Positions 44,711 through 53,587 of a DNA stretch of 64,000 nucleotides are shown here, in pieces. Position numbers and translations under genes: made by a program. The notes beneath the pieces were generated by a model. It did no database searches. It was given only the letters and a program-made list of their open reading frames with translations, and was not told the DNA's origin. Source of the DNA: Bacillus taeanensis (GTDB lineage: Bacteria > Bacillota > Bacilli > Bacillales > UBA6769); assembly GCF_003318295.1 (NCBI RefSeq), contig NZ_QOCW01000012.1, forward strand, positions 57,124 through 121,123, read 5' to 3'. Numbering within the stretch: the first letter of the stretch is position 1; each line of letters opens with the position of its first letter.

Positions 44711-46047
44711 CTTGTATGTTCTTGATTTCTCCACCGCTTTCTCATCATTAACGTTATAATTCCAATCACAGCAGCAAACAGCACACTGACAAAGAACCCT
44801 GGCCTGCTCGTTTTTTCTAATAATGTTCCGCTTACCGCAGCAGTGATTAAAAAAAAGGCAGAAAAGGTTTTTATTTTATCTTTTACATTAAGTTTGCTAA
44901 GTTTACGGTAAGAAAATAAAATAAACAGCCATGTATATAAAAGCATCAGTCCTGCCGCTGTTGTCAGATATTCATATATTTGCTTTGGTAATAAAAGCGC
45001 AAGAATAATCGATACAATTAACCCGCTTGTTGTTAGGGCTAAGGCAGGGAGCGGCACTTTCCATTTTCCTTTTTTCGAAAATAACTTTGGTGCATCGCCG
45101 TCTTCTGATAATGTTACAAGTATGAGTGTTACTGCAAATAATGAGGCAACCATCGTTGAAAATCCTGCAATAATAAACGCTCCATTAAAAATATCAAGAA
45201 TATATGGAAGGCTGTATTCTTTAAAAGCGACTACAAATGGGCTTTCTTGTTTATTAAAAGCATCAAGAGGAACAAGCAGTAAGGCAAGACCCAGAGATAC
45301 AATATAAATAACCGCTAGAATAAACAACATTACTTTTCCTGATTTCGACGCTTCTTTTGGATCAGTTAAATTGGCAGCCATCAGTCCCATTACTTCAATA
45401 CCGCCAAAGGCGTAAAAGGCATAAATTAATCCAGTCCAAAGTCCGACGACGCCGACCGGAAAAAACTCACCCACTGAATTTGGAATTTGCGCTTTTATTG
45501 GTCTCCCACCGTCAAAATATCCAAATAAGGCAAGAACAGCAAGGACAATAAACATAAGAATGGCAGCAGTTTTTATGACCGCTAAAATATTTTCTGTTTT
45601 TTCAAAGCCATGAGCTCCTAGAAAAATAACGATAAGGCCTAAAAATCCATAAATCGAGGCTAAAATCCAAACCGGCACGTTTGGAAACCAAAAGCGTGAG
45701 AAAAGAGCAAGAGCAGTTAATTGGCTCCCCATAATGAGCATTTCAGCACCCCAATATACCCAGCCGCTGCTAAACCCGGCCCAACGCCCGAACGCTTTTT
45801 TGGCATAAGAACGAAAAGAGCCTTTTTCAGGATGTTCTGCTGTCATTTTTGCTAAAGCTTCAAAAACAAAGTATGTCCCTACTGCAGCAAATAAAAAAGT
45901 AAAAATAACAGAAAAACCGCTTTTTTCAATAGCTATACTCGATCCTAAAAAAAAGCCCGTCCCTATTGTACAGCCAACACCAATTAAGGAAAGCTGCCAC
46001 CACTTTAAATAGGCTTCTTCTTTTTTATGTACACTGACTCTTTTCAT
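44707..46047 (-). CDS. APC superfamily amino acid permease
   Basis: 446 residues, 12 membrane helices. LSLIGVGCTIGTGFFLGSS is the APC TM1 unwound segment, and FYAFGGIEVMGLMAANLTDP is the TM6 region; EHPEKGSFRSYAKKAFG follows TM2. It resembles the AnsP/YbxG/GabP group of amino acid:proton symporters. ATG 46047 is preferred (AAGGAGG upstream) over 46074. Substrate unknown. Divergent from the DUF1989 gene with a ~117-base gap. Confidence 0.87.
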   Translation of the reverse strand: MKRVSVHKKEEAYLKWWQLSLIGVGCTIGTGFFLGSSIAIEKSGFSVIFTFLFAAVGTYFVFEALAKMTAEHPEKGSFRSYAKKAFGRWAGFSSGWVYWGAEMLIMGSQLTALALFSRFWFPNVPVWILASIYGFLGLIVIFLGAHGFEKTENILAVIKTAAILMFIVLAVLALFGYFDGGRPIKAQIPNSVGEFFPVGVVGLWTGLIYAFYAFGGIEVMGLMAANLTDPKEASKSGKVMLFILAVIYIVSLGLALLLVPLDAFNKQESPFVVAFKEYSLPYILDIFNGAFIIAGFSTMVASLFAVTLILVTLSEDGDAPKLFSKKGKWKVPLPALALTTSGLIVSIILALLLPKQIYEYLTTAAGLMLLYTWLFILFSYRKLSKLNVKDKIKTFSAFFLITAAVSGTLLEKTSRPGFFVSVLFAAVIGIITLMMRKRWRNQEHTS

Positions 46048-46164
46048 CACACGCCTCCTTGCTTTTCCCATCATTTAGTGTTGGAAAATAGAAAAAGATT
46101 TATGTATGAGAAAAGTATCTCTCATCCATACTGTTACAAGAAACTGTACATTTAGGAGAGCAGC

Positions 46165-46755
46165 ATGAAAAAACATTTTCTTATTCCCGCTAAAACCGGT
46201 TTAAGTATAGAAGTGAAGAAAGGCTCTATCATTAAAATTATTGATGTTGAAGGACAGCAGGTTGCTGATTTTACAGCTTATCATGCTGAGGACTATCATG
46301 AAAAACTCGATCTCCGGGTGACAATTGATGCTCTGAATACCGTTTATTTTAAACTGAATGACGCTCTTTATTCGAATATGTACCGCCCAATGTTCACAAT
46401 CCTTAAAGATACGGTAGGCAAACACGGCGTACTTCTTCCTGCTTGTCGGGCTGAAATGTATGAATGGTTATATAATAAAAATGGGCATCGTAATTGTTAT
46501 GATAATTTAAATGAATCCCTTTCTAAATTTAATATTCCAAAGTCTGATCACCATTATCCTTTTAATATTTTTATGAATACAGTGCTTCATCAAAACGGAA
46601 CATTACAAGTGGAAAAGCCGCTCTCAACCGCTGGGGATTTTCTAAAATTAAAAGTAGAAATGGATGTTATTATCGCGATTTCTGCCTGTCCAGTTGAGGA
46701 AAGTCCTTGTAATGGCTATTTCCCTTCTACTATCGAACTAGAAGTTGAATGTTAA
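46165..46755 (+). CDS. Urea carboxylase-associated family protein (DUF1989)
   Basis: 196 residues. VEGQQVADFTAY near the N-terminus, the NIFMNTVLHQNGTLQVEKPLSTAGDFL-like region (seen as NIFMN, KPLSTAGD) and ACPVEESPCNGY are the diagnostic blocks of DUF1989, with conserved Cys likely binding metal. Relatives lie next to urea carboxylase or guanidine genes; none is present here. Divergent APC permease suggests a nitrogenous substrate. TTAGGAGAG precedes the ATG. Confidence 0.82.
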   Translation: MKKHFLIPAKTGLSIEVKKGSIIKIIDVEGQQVADFTAYHAEDYHEKLDLRVTIDALNTVYFKLNDALYSNMYRPMFTILKDTVGKHGVLLPACRAEMYEWLYNKNGHRNCYDNLNESLSKFNIPKSDHHYPFNIFMNTVLHQNGTLQVEKPLSTAGDFLKLKVEMDVIIAISACPVEESPCNGYFPSTIELEVEC

Positions 46756-46797
46756 AAAAGCAGAGTTCCTTCCCACAAAGAAGAACACTCTGCTTTT
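46756..46797. terminator. Bidirectional terminator between DUF1989 and EIIB genes
   Basis: AAAAGCAGAGT pairs with ACTCTGCTTTT (46787-46797) around a long loop that contains GTTC/GAAC pairing. It overlaps the EIIB-like gene's last codons. Confidence 0.75.
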
Positions 46798-47125
46798 AAT
46801 TTTTAGAAGTTAAATATTGAACTAATCGATTATGGCTTTCTTGATGAAGATACGATTGAAGTGAAAAATAACGATGGTCCGGATAAAGGTTTTTCACCTG
46901 ATCTGCAAAATTTTCATGAATAACAATCAGATCTGTTTCTTCTGAAATCTCATGAATAGAGGAATGGTTAAGTCTGATCGTTAAGCCTGCTTCTCTCAGC
47001 TTTTTTCGAATTAATGCCGCTCCGACTACACTTGAAACCATTCCACCCTCACAAGCAAAGGTGATTACTTTAATGGTTGGTTGGTTTTTTAATAAAGTTT
47101 TTATCACAACGCTTGCTTTGCGCAT
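46796..47125 (-). CDS. Orphan PTS EIIB-like protein (mannitol type)
   Basis: 109 residues, a stand-alone paralogue of the EIIB domain at the C-terminus of the nearby EIICB: the P-loop reads FACEGGMVSSVVGAALIRKKLREAGL (phospho-Cys C25) against VCEAGLGSSAVGAAMLRKKLRQANL. The remaining strands also align (SSIHEI/NAGLDEI, LIVIHENF/LIICHQKL). No EIIC or EIIA is attached. It has its own promoter region with one of three matching operators (47208-47242). It may phosphorylate a regulator or replace the EIICB B-domain; role unproven. Confidence 0.8.
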   Translation of the reverse strand: MRKASVVIKTLLKNQPTIKVITFACEGGMVSSVVGAALIRKKLREAGLTIRLNHSSIHEISEETDLIVIHENFADQVKNLYPDHRYFSLQSYLHQESHNRLVQYLTSKN

Positions 47126-47207
47126 TCCTTCCTTTCTCTCATTACTCGTATTTATTTCTTAGCCTCATTGTAACAAGTACATGAAGCAAGAAATAGTTTT
47201 ACATCCT

Positions 47208-47242
47208 TAAAATTTGTCAATTAAAGATAATGACAAATTTTA
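47208..47242. promoter_or_regulatory. Polyol-regulon operator copy a
   Basis: Perfect inverted repeat TAAAATTTGTCA (47208-47219), N11, TGACAAATTTTA (47231-47242), 83 bases before the orphan EIIB start. Same core (TTTGTCA-N11-TGACAAA) as copies at 53475 and 57988. Confidence 0.8.
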
Positions 47243-47267
47243 TATTTATACAGCTTTTCATACTTGG

Positions 47268-48701
47268 TTAGTTGTTTTCTCTTTTTAAACGCTCAATAAG
47301 ATCATCATATCCTTTCATTTCCGTAAAAGATTGCAGCGGGTAATACATTCGATCCGGAGCAGTCTTTTGTACGTTTGAAAGAAGCTTTTGGTGACAAATA
47401 ATTAAGTTTACATCTTCAGGTATTTCATCAAGACCGGCGTTATCCACTTCGATTTCTAAGTTTGCCTGCCTTAATTTTTTTCTAAGCATCGCTGCTCCGA
47501 CCGCACTCGATCCTAATCCAGCTTCACATACAAAAAGGATTTTATGGATATGTTGAAAGTTAGACTGATTTATTTGATTACATTTCGGCTCTTGATACGC
47601 TTTCTCTTCTAACCATTGTGCTCCTGTTTGTTCCTCATTCAACTGATCGACCGTTTCTAATCTCGTTATTTCAGTCACATGTTCACGGTTCTCTTCTTCT
47701 GTTGGTGATTTTAAAAATGGATCTAATACAAGAAAGCTGATAAGAAAGGAAACAAGTGCTGAAGCTAAGACACCGATTAACACAAAAAGCATATCCTCTT
47801 TTGGAGCTAATCCAATAAATAAAAAGATACTTCCCGGTGATGGAAGTGAAACGAGCCCTACATCAAACAGCTGAAATGTAATCGTTCCTATCATTCCGCC
47901 TGTGACAACGGAAAGAAGTAATAAAGGTTTTCGTAATATATAAGGAAAATAAACTTCATGAATGCCGCCAAAAAATTGGATAAAACAGGAAATTTTTGCT
48001 CCTCTTCTCTGTTCTGCTTTCGTTTTTAACCAATAAGCAAGCAGAACACCAAAGCCTGGACCAGGGTTTGCTTCTAATAAGAAAAAAATTGATTTACTTA
48101 ATTCTTTTGCTTGTTGAATACCTAACGGAGCGAGTATCCCGTAATTAATAATATTATTAAAAAAGAAAACTTTTGCCGGTTCAATAATCAGCGCTGTTAA
48201 TGGAAGCCACCCAGCATAAATCACATCTTCTAAAAGCGCGGTTGACCATTTTACCCCAGCAGACAATGTTTGACCAACATACAAAAAACAAATGCTTGTA
48301 AAAAAGACGGCAACAATCGCACCGATTAAGTTCCCGATTAATAATTCTGATCCTACCGGCAGTCTTTTTTTGACGGCTGAATCAAGCTTATTAACAATCC
48401 AGCCGATTACGGGTCCAACAATCATTGCACCAAAAATAACAGAAGTGGAACTAGCAAGTGTTAAGCCGTACGTAACAATAGAAGCGACAACAGCACCGCG
48501 CTGACCGCCCATCAGCTTTCCACCAGTATAAGCCAACAATATCGGTAAAAGTGTATTGTATATTGGATTCACTAAAAGAAGAAGTCGATCATTATAAAAC
48601 CAGCCATAAATCCCAAAAAGTTCACGTATAATTCCAACTGCTATAATAACAGCTACATTTTGCCAAATCATCGCACTGAGCAGTTGACCAAATTTTCTCA
48701 T
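47268..48701 (-). CDS. PTS system mannitol-type EIICB component
   Basis: 477 residues: EIIC membrane domain (about 1-335; GGIHEVYFPYILRKP is the mannitol-EII signature), a linker, and EIIB domain (about 385-477) with phospho-Cys loop FVCEAGLGSSAVGAAMLRKKL. It imports and phosphorylates a hexitol, probably mannitol or a relative. The gene lies 5 bases after the MtlR-type regulator, so both are cotranscribed. No mtlF (EIIA) or mtlD is in the window, so the partner EIIA must be elsewhere, or is the EIIA-like domain of the regulator (less likely). Confidence 0.88.
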   Translation of the reverse strand: MRKFGQLLSAMIWQNVAVIIAVGIIRELFGIYGWFYNDRLLLLVNPIYNTLLPILLAYTGGKLMGGQRGAVVASIVTYGLTLASSTSVIFGAMIVGPVIGWIVNKLDSAVKKRLPVGSELLIGNLIGAIVAVFFTSICFLYVGQTLSAGVKWSTALLEDVIYAGWLPLTALIIEPAKVFFFNNIINYGILAPLGIQQAKELSKSIFFLLEANPGPGFGVLLAYWLKTKAEQRRGAKISCFIQFFGGIHEVYFPYILRKPLLLLSVVTGGMIGTITFQLFDVGLVSLPSPGSIFLFIGLAPKEDMLFVLIGVLASALVSFLISFLVLDPFLKSPTEEENREHVTEITRLETVDQLNEEQTGAQWLEEKAYQEPKCNQINQSNFQHIHKILFVCEAGLGSSAVGAAMLRKKLRQANLEIEVDNAGLDEIPEDVNLIICHQKLLSNVQKTAPDRMYYPLQSFTEMKGYDDLIERLKRENN

Positions 48702-48706
48702 TAATT

Positions 48707-50845
48707 TTATAACCCCTTTAAAGATCCTACTGCTTTATTGCGATACAGGTTCGATAAAACATCGTCTATTGTCGCATTCACTTCTTCTCGTGAGCCTTCA
48801 GTTAAAACAGCGAGAAATTCATCCTCTACTAGCATCGCACTAATTTCACTAATCATTTCAATGTGCTCTTTTGGCGAATCTTTTGGAACGGCAAGAAGAA
48901 GAAAGGTGTTAATAGATTGGGCGGCATCGTCATCACGATTCCACTCAACAGAATCATTCATGCGGAAAATGGAAACAAATAGCTCTTTTACCCCTACTGT
49001 TTTTGCATGAAGCATTGCTACATTTTCTAAAACAAATCCTCCCTGCTTCTCACGCTTTTCAAGATCTTCATGCATTTTTTCAAAATCGCAAATAACGAGC
49101 CTTTCTTTAATCTGTTCCAGCACGTTTAATAAAAGCGGCTGTTTCACTTCGACGTTTTCCACAATCACTATATTTCTTAAAATTTGCATCATGCCTTCGC
49201 CGTATTTCGCAAGCGACACCATCGAAGACTGTTTTTCAAGCTGCTTTTTGTCTTCTTTTACGAATATTTCTTTTTTAGAAGCAAACTCTAATATTTTTTG
49301 GATTTTTGTAAGATCTTCTTTTACTAAAAATGGACTTACTGTTACAACCTTTTCATTTCCTTCTAAAAAGGGAAGGTTAACAGTTGAAATAAAAATATCA
49401 ATCTCGGTATCATCTTTTATCAATCCTTGAAGCTCATTAACTGAAATAACATCTTTCACATGAAGATTTGGCATTTCTGTGCGAATTTTAGAGGCAAGAT
49501 ATGTAGATGTACCAAGACCACTCGCACAAATGACGACTGCTTGATAATTCTTCTTTATCATATCTTTCTTACGGATAAGCGAAGCACCAATATGCATCGC
49601 TAAATAGCCGATTTCCTCTTCTGGAATGATGTATCCTGTTTTTTCTGATAAAAGTGTGCACGCTTTTTCACACGCATGATAAGTATCTGGATATTTTTCT
49701 TTAATTTTTTCAAGCATTGGATTATGAATTTGAAGCCCAAGCTTTAAACGGTTAAAGGCAGGTACAAAATGTGAAACTAATCCATCAAGAAGAAAAGCAT
49801 CGCTTTGAAGAGATTCTTCTAAATAATATTCTGCTGCACGAATAAAACTTTGTGCTAATTCAATCCACTGAAACGCTTCATTGTCTGCTATCTCGTTTTG
49901 CTGCTTCATCATTCGGGCTCCTGCTAAATGAAGCGCAATATAATTCACTTCTGTTTTTGGAATAGCAATCGATAACCCTTTTTCTAAATTAGTCACAATC
50001 TTCTCAGCAAGAAAATAAGCTTCTTCATCTAATTGATTGACTGGATAGGCAGGCTGTTCTTCAATAATTTCACCGTGCTTTATTCTTTCAACAGCAAGCA
50101 TTAAATGAACAATTAAATTCACATAATTTCGATCCGTTAATTCAATCTTTTTGTGCGCATCAATTACTTCACGAACTGCTTTTTCAACAACTAAAATATT
50201 AGGGGTATGAACAAATTTTAACAGTCGATTGCGAATCACTGCTTCTAATTGATGATAAGATTTATTTTCACCTTCTTCAGTTGGAGAATGAAAAAGCTCC
50301 ATCCATTCTTCAAATGTAATGTCTTTATGCATAAGCCGAGACAGCATCGTACGGCGCTGCTGTTCTGTTCCTTCAACATAAACGCCAACACCCGGCAGGC
50401 GAACAAGTATAATACGTCCTTTATTTAACCAACCTTCTGCTTTATCTAAGTCATTACTGATTGTTGATTCGGTTACTCCATATTTTTTACTGAACACAAA
50501 ATGTTTCACAGGTTCTTTGGAAAGAAGCAGATCATAGGTGATTCCTTCTTGTCTTTCTTCAGGAGAATAAGCAGACATTGTTTTACTTTCCTGCAGCTGT
50601 TTTTCCAGCAATTCTCTGCCTTCAGATCCTCCTTTTAACTCAATTCCTTGACCAATTTTTTTCCCAACTTTTAAATCGTAGTGCTGCAAAACAGATTTTA
50701 ATGACGTGATTTCACGTTGAATCGTTCTCGTACTAAGTTTAAATTTGTCCGCTAGTTCTTTGTATGAAACAGGACCTTTTGCATATAACAACGTTCGAAG
50801 CAGTTCTTTTTGCCGTGAATCGATCAATGGATGCTGCTGTGTCAA
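48707..50845 (-). CDS. mtlR: MtlR-type transcriptional activator (HTH-PRD-PRD-EIIB-EIIA)
   Basis: 712 residues, TTG start with GGGGAG 8 bases upstream. Order: DeoR-like HTH (about 10-60; YKELADKFKLSTRTIQREI), second HTH (about 105-165), PRD1 (about 200-300), PRD2 (about 315-415; YLAMHIGASL), EIIB-Gat-like domain with Cys in ICASGLGTSTYLASK (about 425-510) and C-terminal EIIA-mannitol-like domain with AMLHAKTVGVKE (regulatory His). This is the B. subtilis MtlR layout, in which phosphorylation by HPr and EII proteins tunes activity. It is the best candidate for the protein binding the three repeats in this locus. Confidence 0.9.
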   Translation of the reverse strand: MTQQHPLIDSRQKELLRTLLYAKGPVSYKELADKFKLSTRTIQREITSLKSVLQHYDLKVGKKIGQGIELKGGSEGRELLEKQLQESKTMSAYSPEERQEGITYDLLLSKEPVKHFVFSKKYGVTESTISNDLDKAEGWLNKGRIILVRLPGVGVYVEGTEQQRRTMLSRLMHKDITFEEWMELFHSPTEEGENKSYHQLEAVIRNRLLKFVHTPNILVVEKAVREVIDAHKKIELTDRNYVNLIVHLMLAVERIKHGEIIEEQPAYPVNQLDEEAYFLAEKIVTNLEKGLSIAIPKTEVNYIALHLAGARMMKQQNEIADNEAFQWIELAQSFIRAAEYYLEESLQSDAFLLDGLVSHFVPAFNRLKLGLQIHNPMLEKIKEKYPDTYHACEKACTLLSEKTGYIIPEEEIGYLAMHIGASLIRKKDMIKKNYQAVVICASGLGTSTYLASKIRTEMPNLHVKDVISVNELQGLIKDDTEIDIFISTVNLPFLEGNEKVVTVSPFLVKEDLTKIQKILEFASKKEIFVKEDKKQLEKQSSMVSLAKYGEGMMQILRNIVIVENVEVKQPLLLNVLEQIKERLVICDFEKMHEDLEKREKQGGFVLENVAMLHAKTVGVKELFVSIFRMNDSVEWNRDDDAAQSINTFLLLAVPKDSPKEHIEMISEISAMLVEDEFLAVLTEGSREEVNATIDDVLSNLYRNKAVGSLKGL

Positions 50846-50868
50846 TTGCTTCTCTCCCCTTTTAATGA

Positions 50869-52407
50869 TTATTTATTTTTAATAACGCGGTCGCTTTTTT
50901 CTGCAATTTCTGCTGCTGTTTCTTCTGGACTTTGTTTATTTATTAGCATGGTGGATAGTTCGGTAAAAATAAACGTATTAATCTGCGGCCACTGAGGGAT
51001 TTTTGGTCTTATATACATATTTTCTTCTTCCCACGCTTGAAGTGCTGCACGAACAGAAAGTAAATTTGGCATCTCTTTCGATTCAATTGTCCCAACTTCC
51101 ATTCCTCGCTGCACTTCAGGTAGTTTGTAAACAGATTGACGTGTGGGAATAGTTCCTCCTTCTTCCGACTTTAAAATCATATATTGAGACTGTGGCGATG
51201 TAGCCCAGACGAGAAATAACCAGGCCGCTTTTTTCTCTCTACTGTTTGCATATTTATTAATTGCAATGCCTGTACCGCCGTATGTATGTGCACGGCGGAC
51301 CGTTCCTTTTGGCAATACGGTCCATCCAACTTTGTCAGCCACTTTTGATGTTTGACTGTTTGCAAATACGGCAGAATAATCATGCCACTGCGGAGCCATG
51401 GCAAGCTCACCCTTAGCAAAGACTTCCGCTAGATCGCGCCAATCCCAAGATGTACTTCCCGGTGCTGCAATACTTAACAGCTGTTTGTAAAACTTCAGCG
51501 ATTGTACTGCGGCTTCTGACGTCATTGTTGAATTCCCTGGGGTGTTTGTGCCAATACTTCGACTGCTGCTGTTTTCCAAATAGTCGCCGCCGTTTGCCGC
51601 GAGAATATTGCTAAAATCATTCATGAGTGAATCATGACGTTCTGCTTGATGACCGATTCCGTATTTTACCTCTGTAATCGTTCCATCTTCCACTTTTTTA
51701 TTAATCCATTTGCCAATTTCATAATATTTTTGCCATGTTAAGCTTTCCCCTGGTGTCCAATCATAGCCCATCTCTTTTATAAACATTTCTTTGTATTTCT
51801 CAAAGACATCTTTTCGATAAGCAAGCACCATTGTAGAAGCGTCATATGGAAGAGCAAGAAACTTTTCTTTATTTTCCATGTAGCTGACAACGTCCACTTG
51901 ACTTTGAATAAAATCTTCTACACCTCCAGGAATGTGAGGCATCGTTGGTTCCTTATTAAATAGGTTTAAATCAACAAAATTCTCTTGATATTTTGTTAAA
52001 ATTTGATAAGGATCGGCATAAATAATATCGTAGTTACTTGCTTTTGCGTTAAAATCAAGGCCAACTTTTTCAATGACTGTTACAAAATCCATTTGTTCAA
52101 TCGTTACCTTGATTCCTGTTACGGCTTCAAATTTATCGATGTTTGCAGCAAGCGCAGCGGAAGGAGGCGTATTTTCAGAAATCATTGTTAGCTCGGTTCC
52201 TTCAAACTGCTTCCAATCAAATCCTTGTGGGGCTTCAATTGTTGGCAATCCTTCAACCTTTCCCTTAAAAGGAGCTTCCACCAGCACATTAGGATTGATA
52301 TGTTCTGCATTTGTGCTCTTGGGATCAAATGGTTCTTCTTGTAATGTGCAGGCTGATATTATTAACAGCATGAATATGTAGAAAACTACTTTAATTGAAT
52401 ATCTCAT
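50869..52407 (-). CDS. Orphan extracellular solute-binding lipoprotein
   Basis: 512 residues, family 1 sugar-binding protein. Signal peptide and lipobox LLIISAC (lipid Cys at 20). Body includes DFNAKASNYDIIYADPYQILTKY and PYDASTMVLAYRKDVFEKY, typical of the fold. ATG 52407 is preferred (GGGGGAGG upstream) over 52434. It is 23 bases upstream of mtlR on the same strand and has no permease genes beside it; a different binding protein serves the ABC operon. It could feed the same permeases or act as an extracellular sensor for the regulon. Confidence 0.88.
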   Translation of the reverse strand: MRYSIKVVFYIFMLLIISACTLQEEPFDPKSTNAEHINPNVLVEAPFKGKVEGLPTIEAPQGFDWKQFEGTELTMISENTPPSAALAANIDKFEAVTGIKVTIEQMDFVTVIEKVGLDFNAKASNYDIIYADPYQILTKYQENFVDLNLFNKEPTMPHIPGGVEDFIQSQVDVVSYMENKEKFLALPYDASTMVLAYRKDVFEKYKEMFIKEMGYDWTPGESLTWQKYYEIGKWINKKVEDGTITEVKYGIGHQAERHDSLMNDFSNILAANGGDYLENSSSRSIGTNTPGNSTMTSEAAVQSLKFYKQLLSIAAPGSTSWDWRDLAEVFAKGELAMAPQWHDYSAVFANSQTSKVADKVGWTVLPKGTVRRAHTYGGTGIAINKYANSREKKAAWLFLVWATSPQSQYMILKSEEGGTIPTRQSVYKLPEVQRGMEVGTIESKEMPNLLSVRAALQAWEEENMYIRPKIPQWPQINTFIFTELSTMLINKQSPEETAAEIAEKSDRVIKNK

Positions 52408-52434
52408 TTTTTCTGCCTCCCCCTCCTCTCTCAT

Positions 52435-52479
52435 AAAAATGATCCTTTTCTAAAAACTAGTCAGAAAAGGATCATTTTT
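52435..52479 (-). terminator. Terminator after HAD gene
   Basis: A 17-bp perfect stem (52435-52451 / 52463-52479; GATCCTTTTCT / AGAAAAGGATC core) lies between the HAD stop and the solute-binding protein start. Bidirectional in form, so the downstream genes need readthrough or their own promoter. Confidence 0.8.
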
Positions 52480-52485
52480 ATTTTT

Positions 52486-53265
52486 TCAAGAAAGCAACCC
52501 TGCTAATTTTAATCCATAAGGAATGCCTTCCTCTTTTACATCTTTTGTCACGAGATCAGCTGCTTCCTGCACAACTTTTGCGGCATTTCCCATCGCGATA
52601 CCTTGTCCTACAAATTGAAGCATTTCAATATCATTAAGACCATCACCAAACGCATAGACATTTTCTTTTTTCACATCAATGCGCTCTAGCATTCTTTGAA
52701 TCCCAACTGCTTTTGAACCGCCAAGCGGAAGCACATCAGCTGAATAGTGATGCCAGCGAATAAAAGAAAGTTCCGAAAAACGATCACTATACTGTTTCTC
52801 ATCATGTTCTTCACAAAACAATAAAATTTGATAAATTTCTCGATTCTTATAATATGCTGCATCATATGTTGGATAATGGCCTATTTTTAAACTGTTGATA
52901 CTCGTATCAATATGAGGATGACTTTCATAGTTTGCTTTCATGCCGAGATGATCTTGAAACACTAACGGATGATTTTTGTCACTTGTATAGTTTTCTAATT
53001 CTGCAATGATCTTTTGATCAATTGGATTTTTATAAATGACGTCTCCCTTATAAACAACATACTGTCCGTTAAAGCTTACAAATGAATCAATTTCAAGTTC
53101 TTCTAATAACTCTTTAAACATAAACGGAGCACGACCGGTTGCAATCGCAACTTCAACGTCGCTCTCTTTTAGCGCTTTTACTGCCTGTTTTGTTGAAAGC
53201 GGCAGCCGTTTTTCGCCATCCAATAACGTGCCGTCAATATCAAAAAACACTAGTTTCTTCTCCAT
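52486..53265 (-). CDS. Cof-type HAD-IIB phosphatase (YkrA-like)
   Basis: 260 residues. HAD motifs: FFDIDGTLLDG (nucleophile Asp), IATGRAPF (motif II), LGGSKAVG (Lys) and YAFGDGLNDIEML (motif IV), with a C2B cap. Closest in memory to B. subtilis YkrA. Substrates of this class are sugar phosphates or flavins. ATG 53265 has GAGGAG 8 bases upstream. One of the three regulon operators lies 210 bases upstream, so it may dephosphorylate a polyol or sugar phosphate (inference). Confidence 0.87.
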   Translation of the reverse strand: MEKKLVFFDIDGTLLDGEKRLPLSTKQAVKALKESDVEVAIATGRAPFMFKELLEELEIDSFVSFNGQYVVYKGDVIYKNPIDQKIIAELENYTSDKNHPLVFQDHLGMKANYESHPHIDTSINSLKIGHYPTYDAAYYKNREIYQILLFCEEHDEKQYSDRFSELSFIRWHHYSADVLPLGGSKAVGIQRMLERIDVKKENVYAFGDGLNDIEMLQFVGQGIAMGNAAKVVQEAADLVTKDVKEEGIPYGLKLAGLLS

Positions 53266-53474
53266 CTCCATCACTCCTCTATTCTAATTTACAACTACTA
53301 TTGTACATTAGAATAAGTCAACTGTATTCCTATAAAACAGCTTTAGTCTTTCATCACGCTCTTCATACTTTTGAGTTGTTATTAAAACCCTTACATTTCG
53401 GTAAATAAAAAAGCTGAGGATATTATCTACCATTTTACATTTAGTAAGCTGCCTTTTCATCCTAAAGTTCTCAC

Positions 53475-53505
53475 AATTTTGTCATCCTTCCCTTATGACA
53501 AAATT
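53475..53505. promoter_or_regulatory. Polyol-regulon operator copy b
   Basis: AATTTTGTCA (53475-53484), N11, TGACAAAATT (53496-53505): perfect 10-bp arms with the same 11-base spacer as the other copies. It lies in the 322-base gap between the polyol dehydrogenase and HAD genes; the rest of that gap shows only the dehydrogenase terminator. Confidence 0.8.
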
Positions 53506-53531
53506 TAAGCAGTGAAAATAGTGGAGTATAT

Positions 53532-53575
53532 AAAAAAGAGTTCACTAGCCAGTTAACAAACTGACAGAGAACTCT
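53532..53575 (-). terminator. Terminator of the polyol ABC-dehydrogenase operon
   Basis: AGAGTTC (53537-53543) / GAACTCT (53569-53575) with inner CAGTT/AACTG pairing, followed by TTTTTT on the minus strand, 12 bases past the dehydrogenase stop. Confidence 0.7.
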
Positions 53576-53587
53576 ACACATCCCTTT

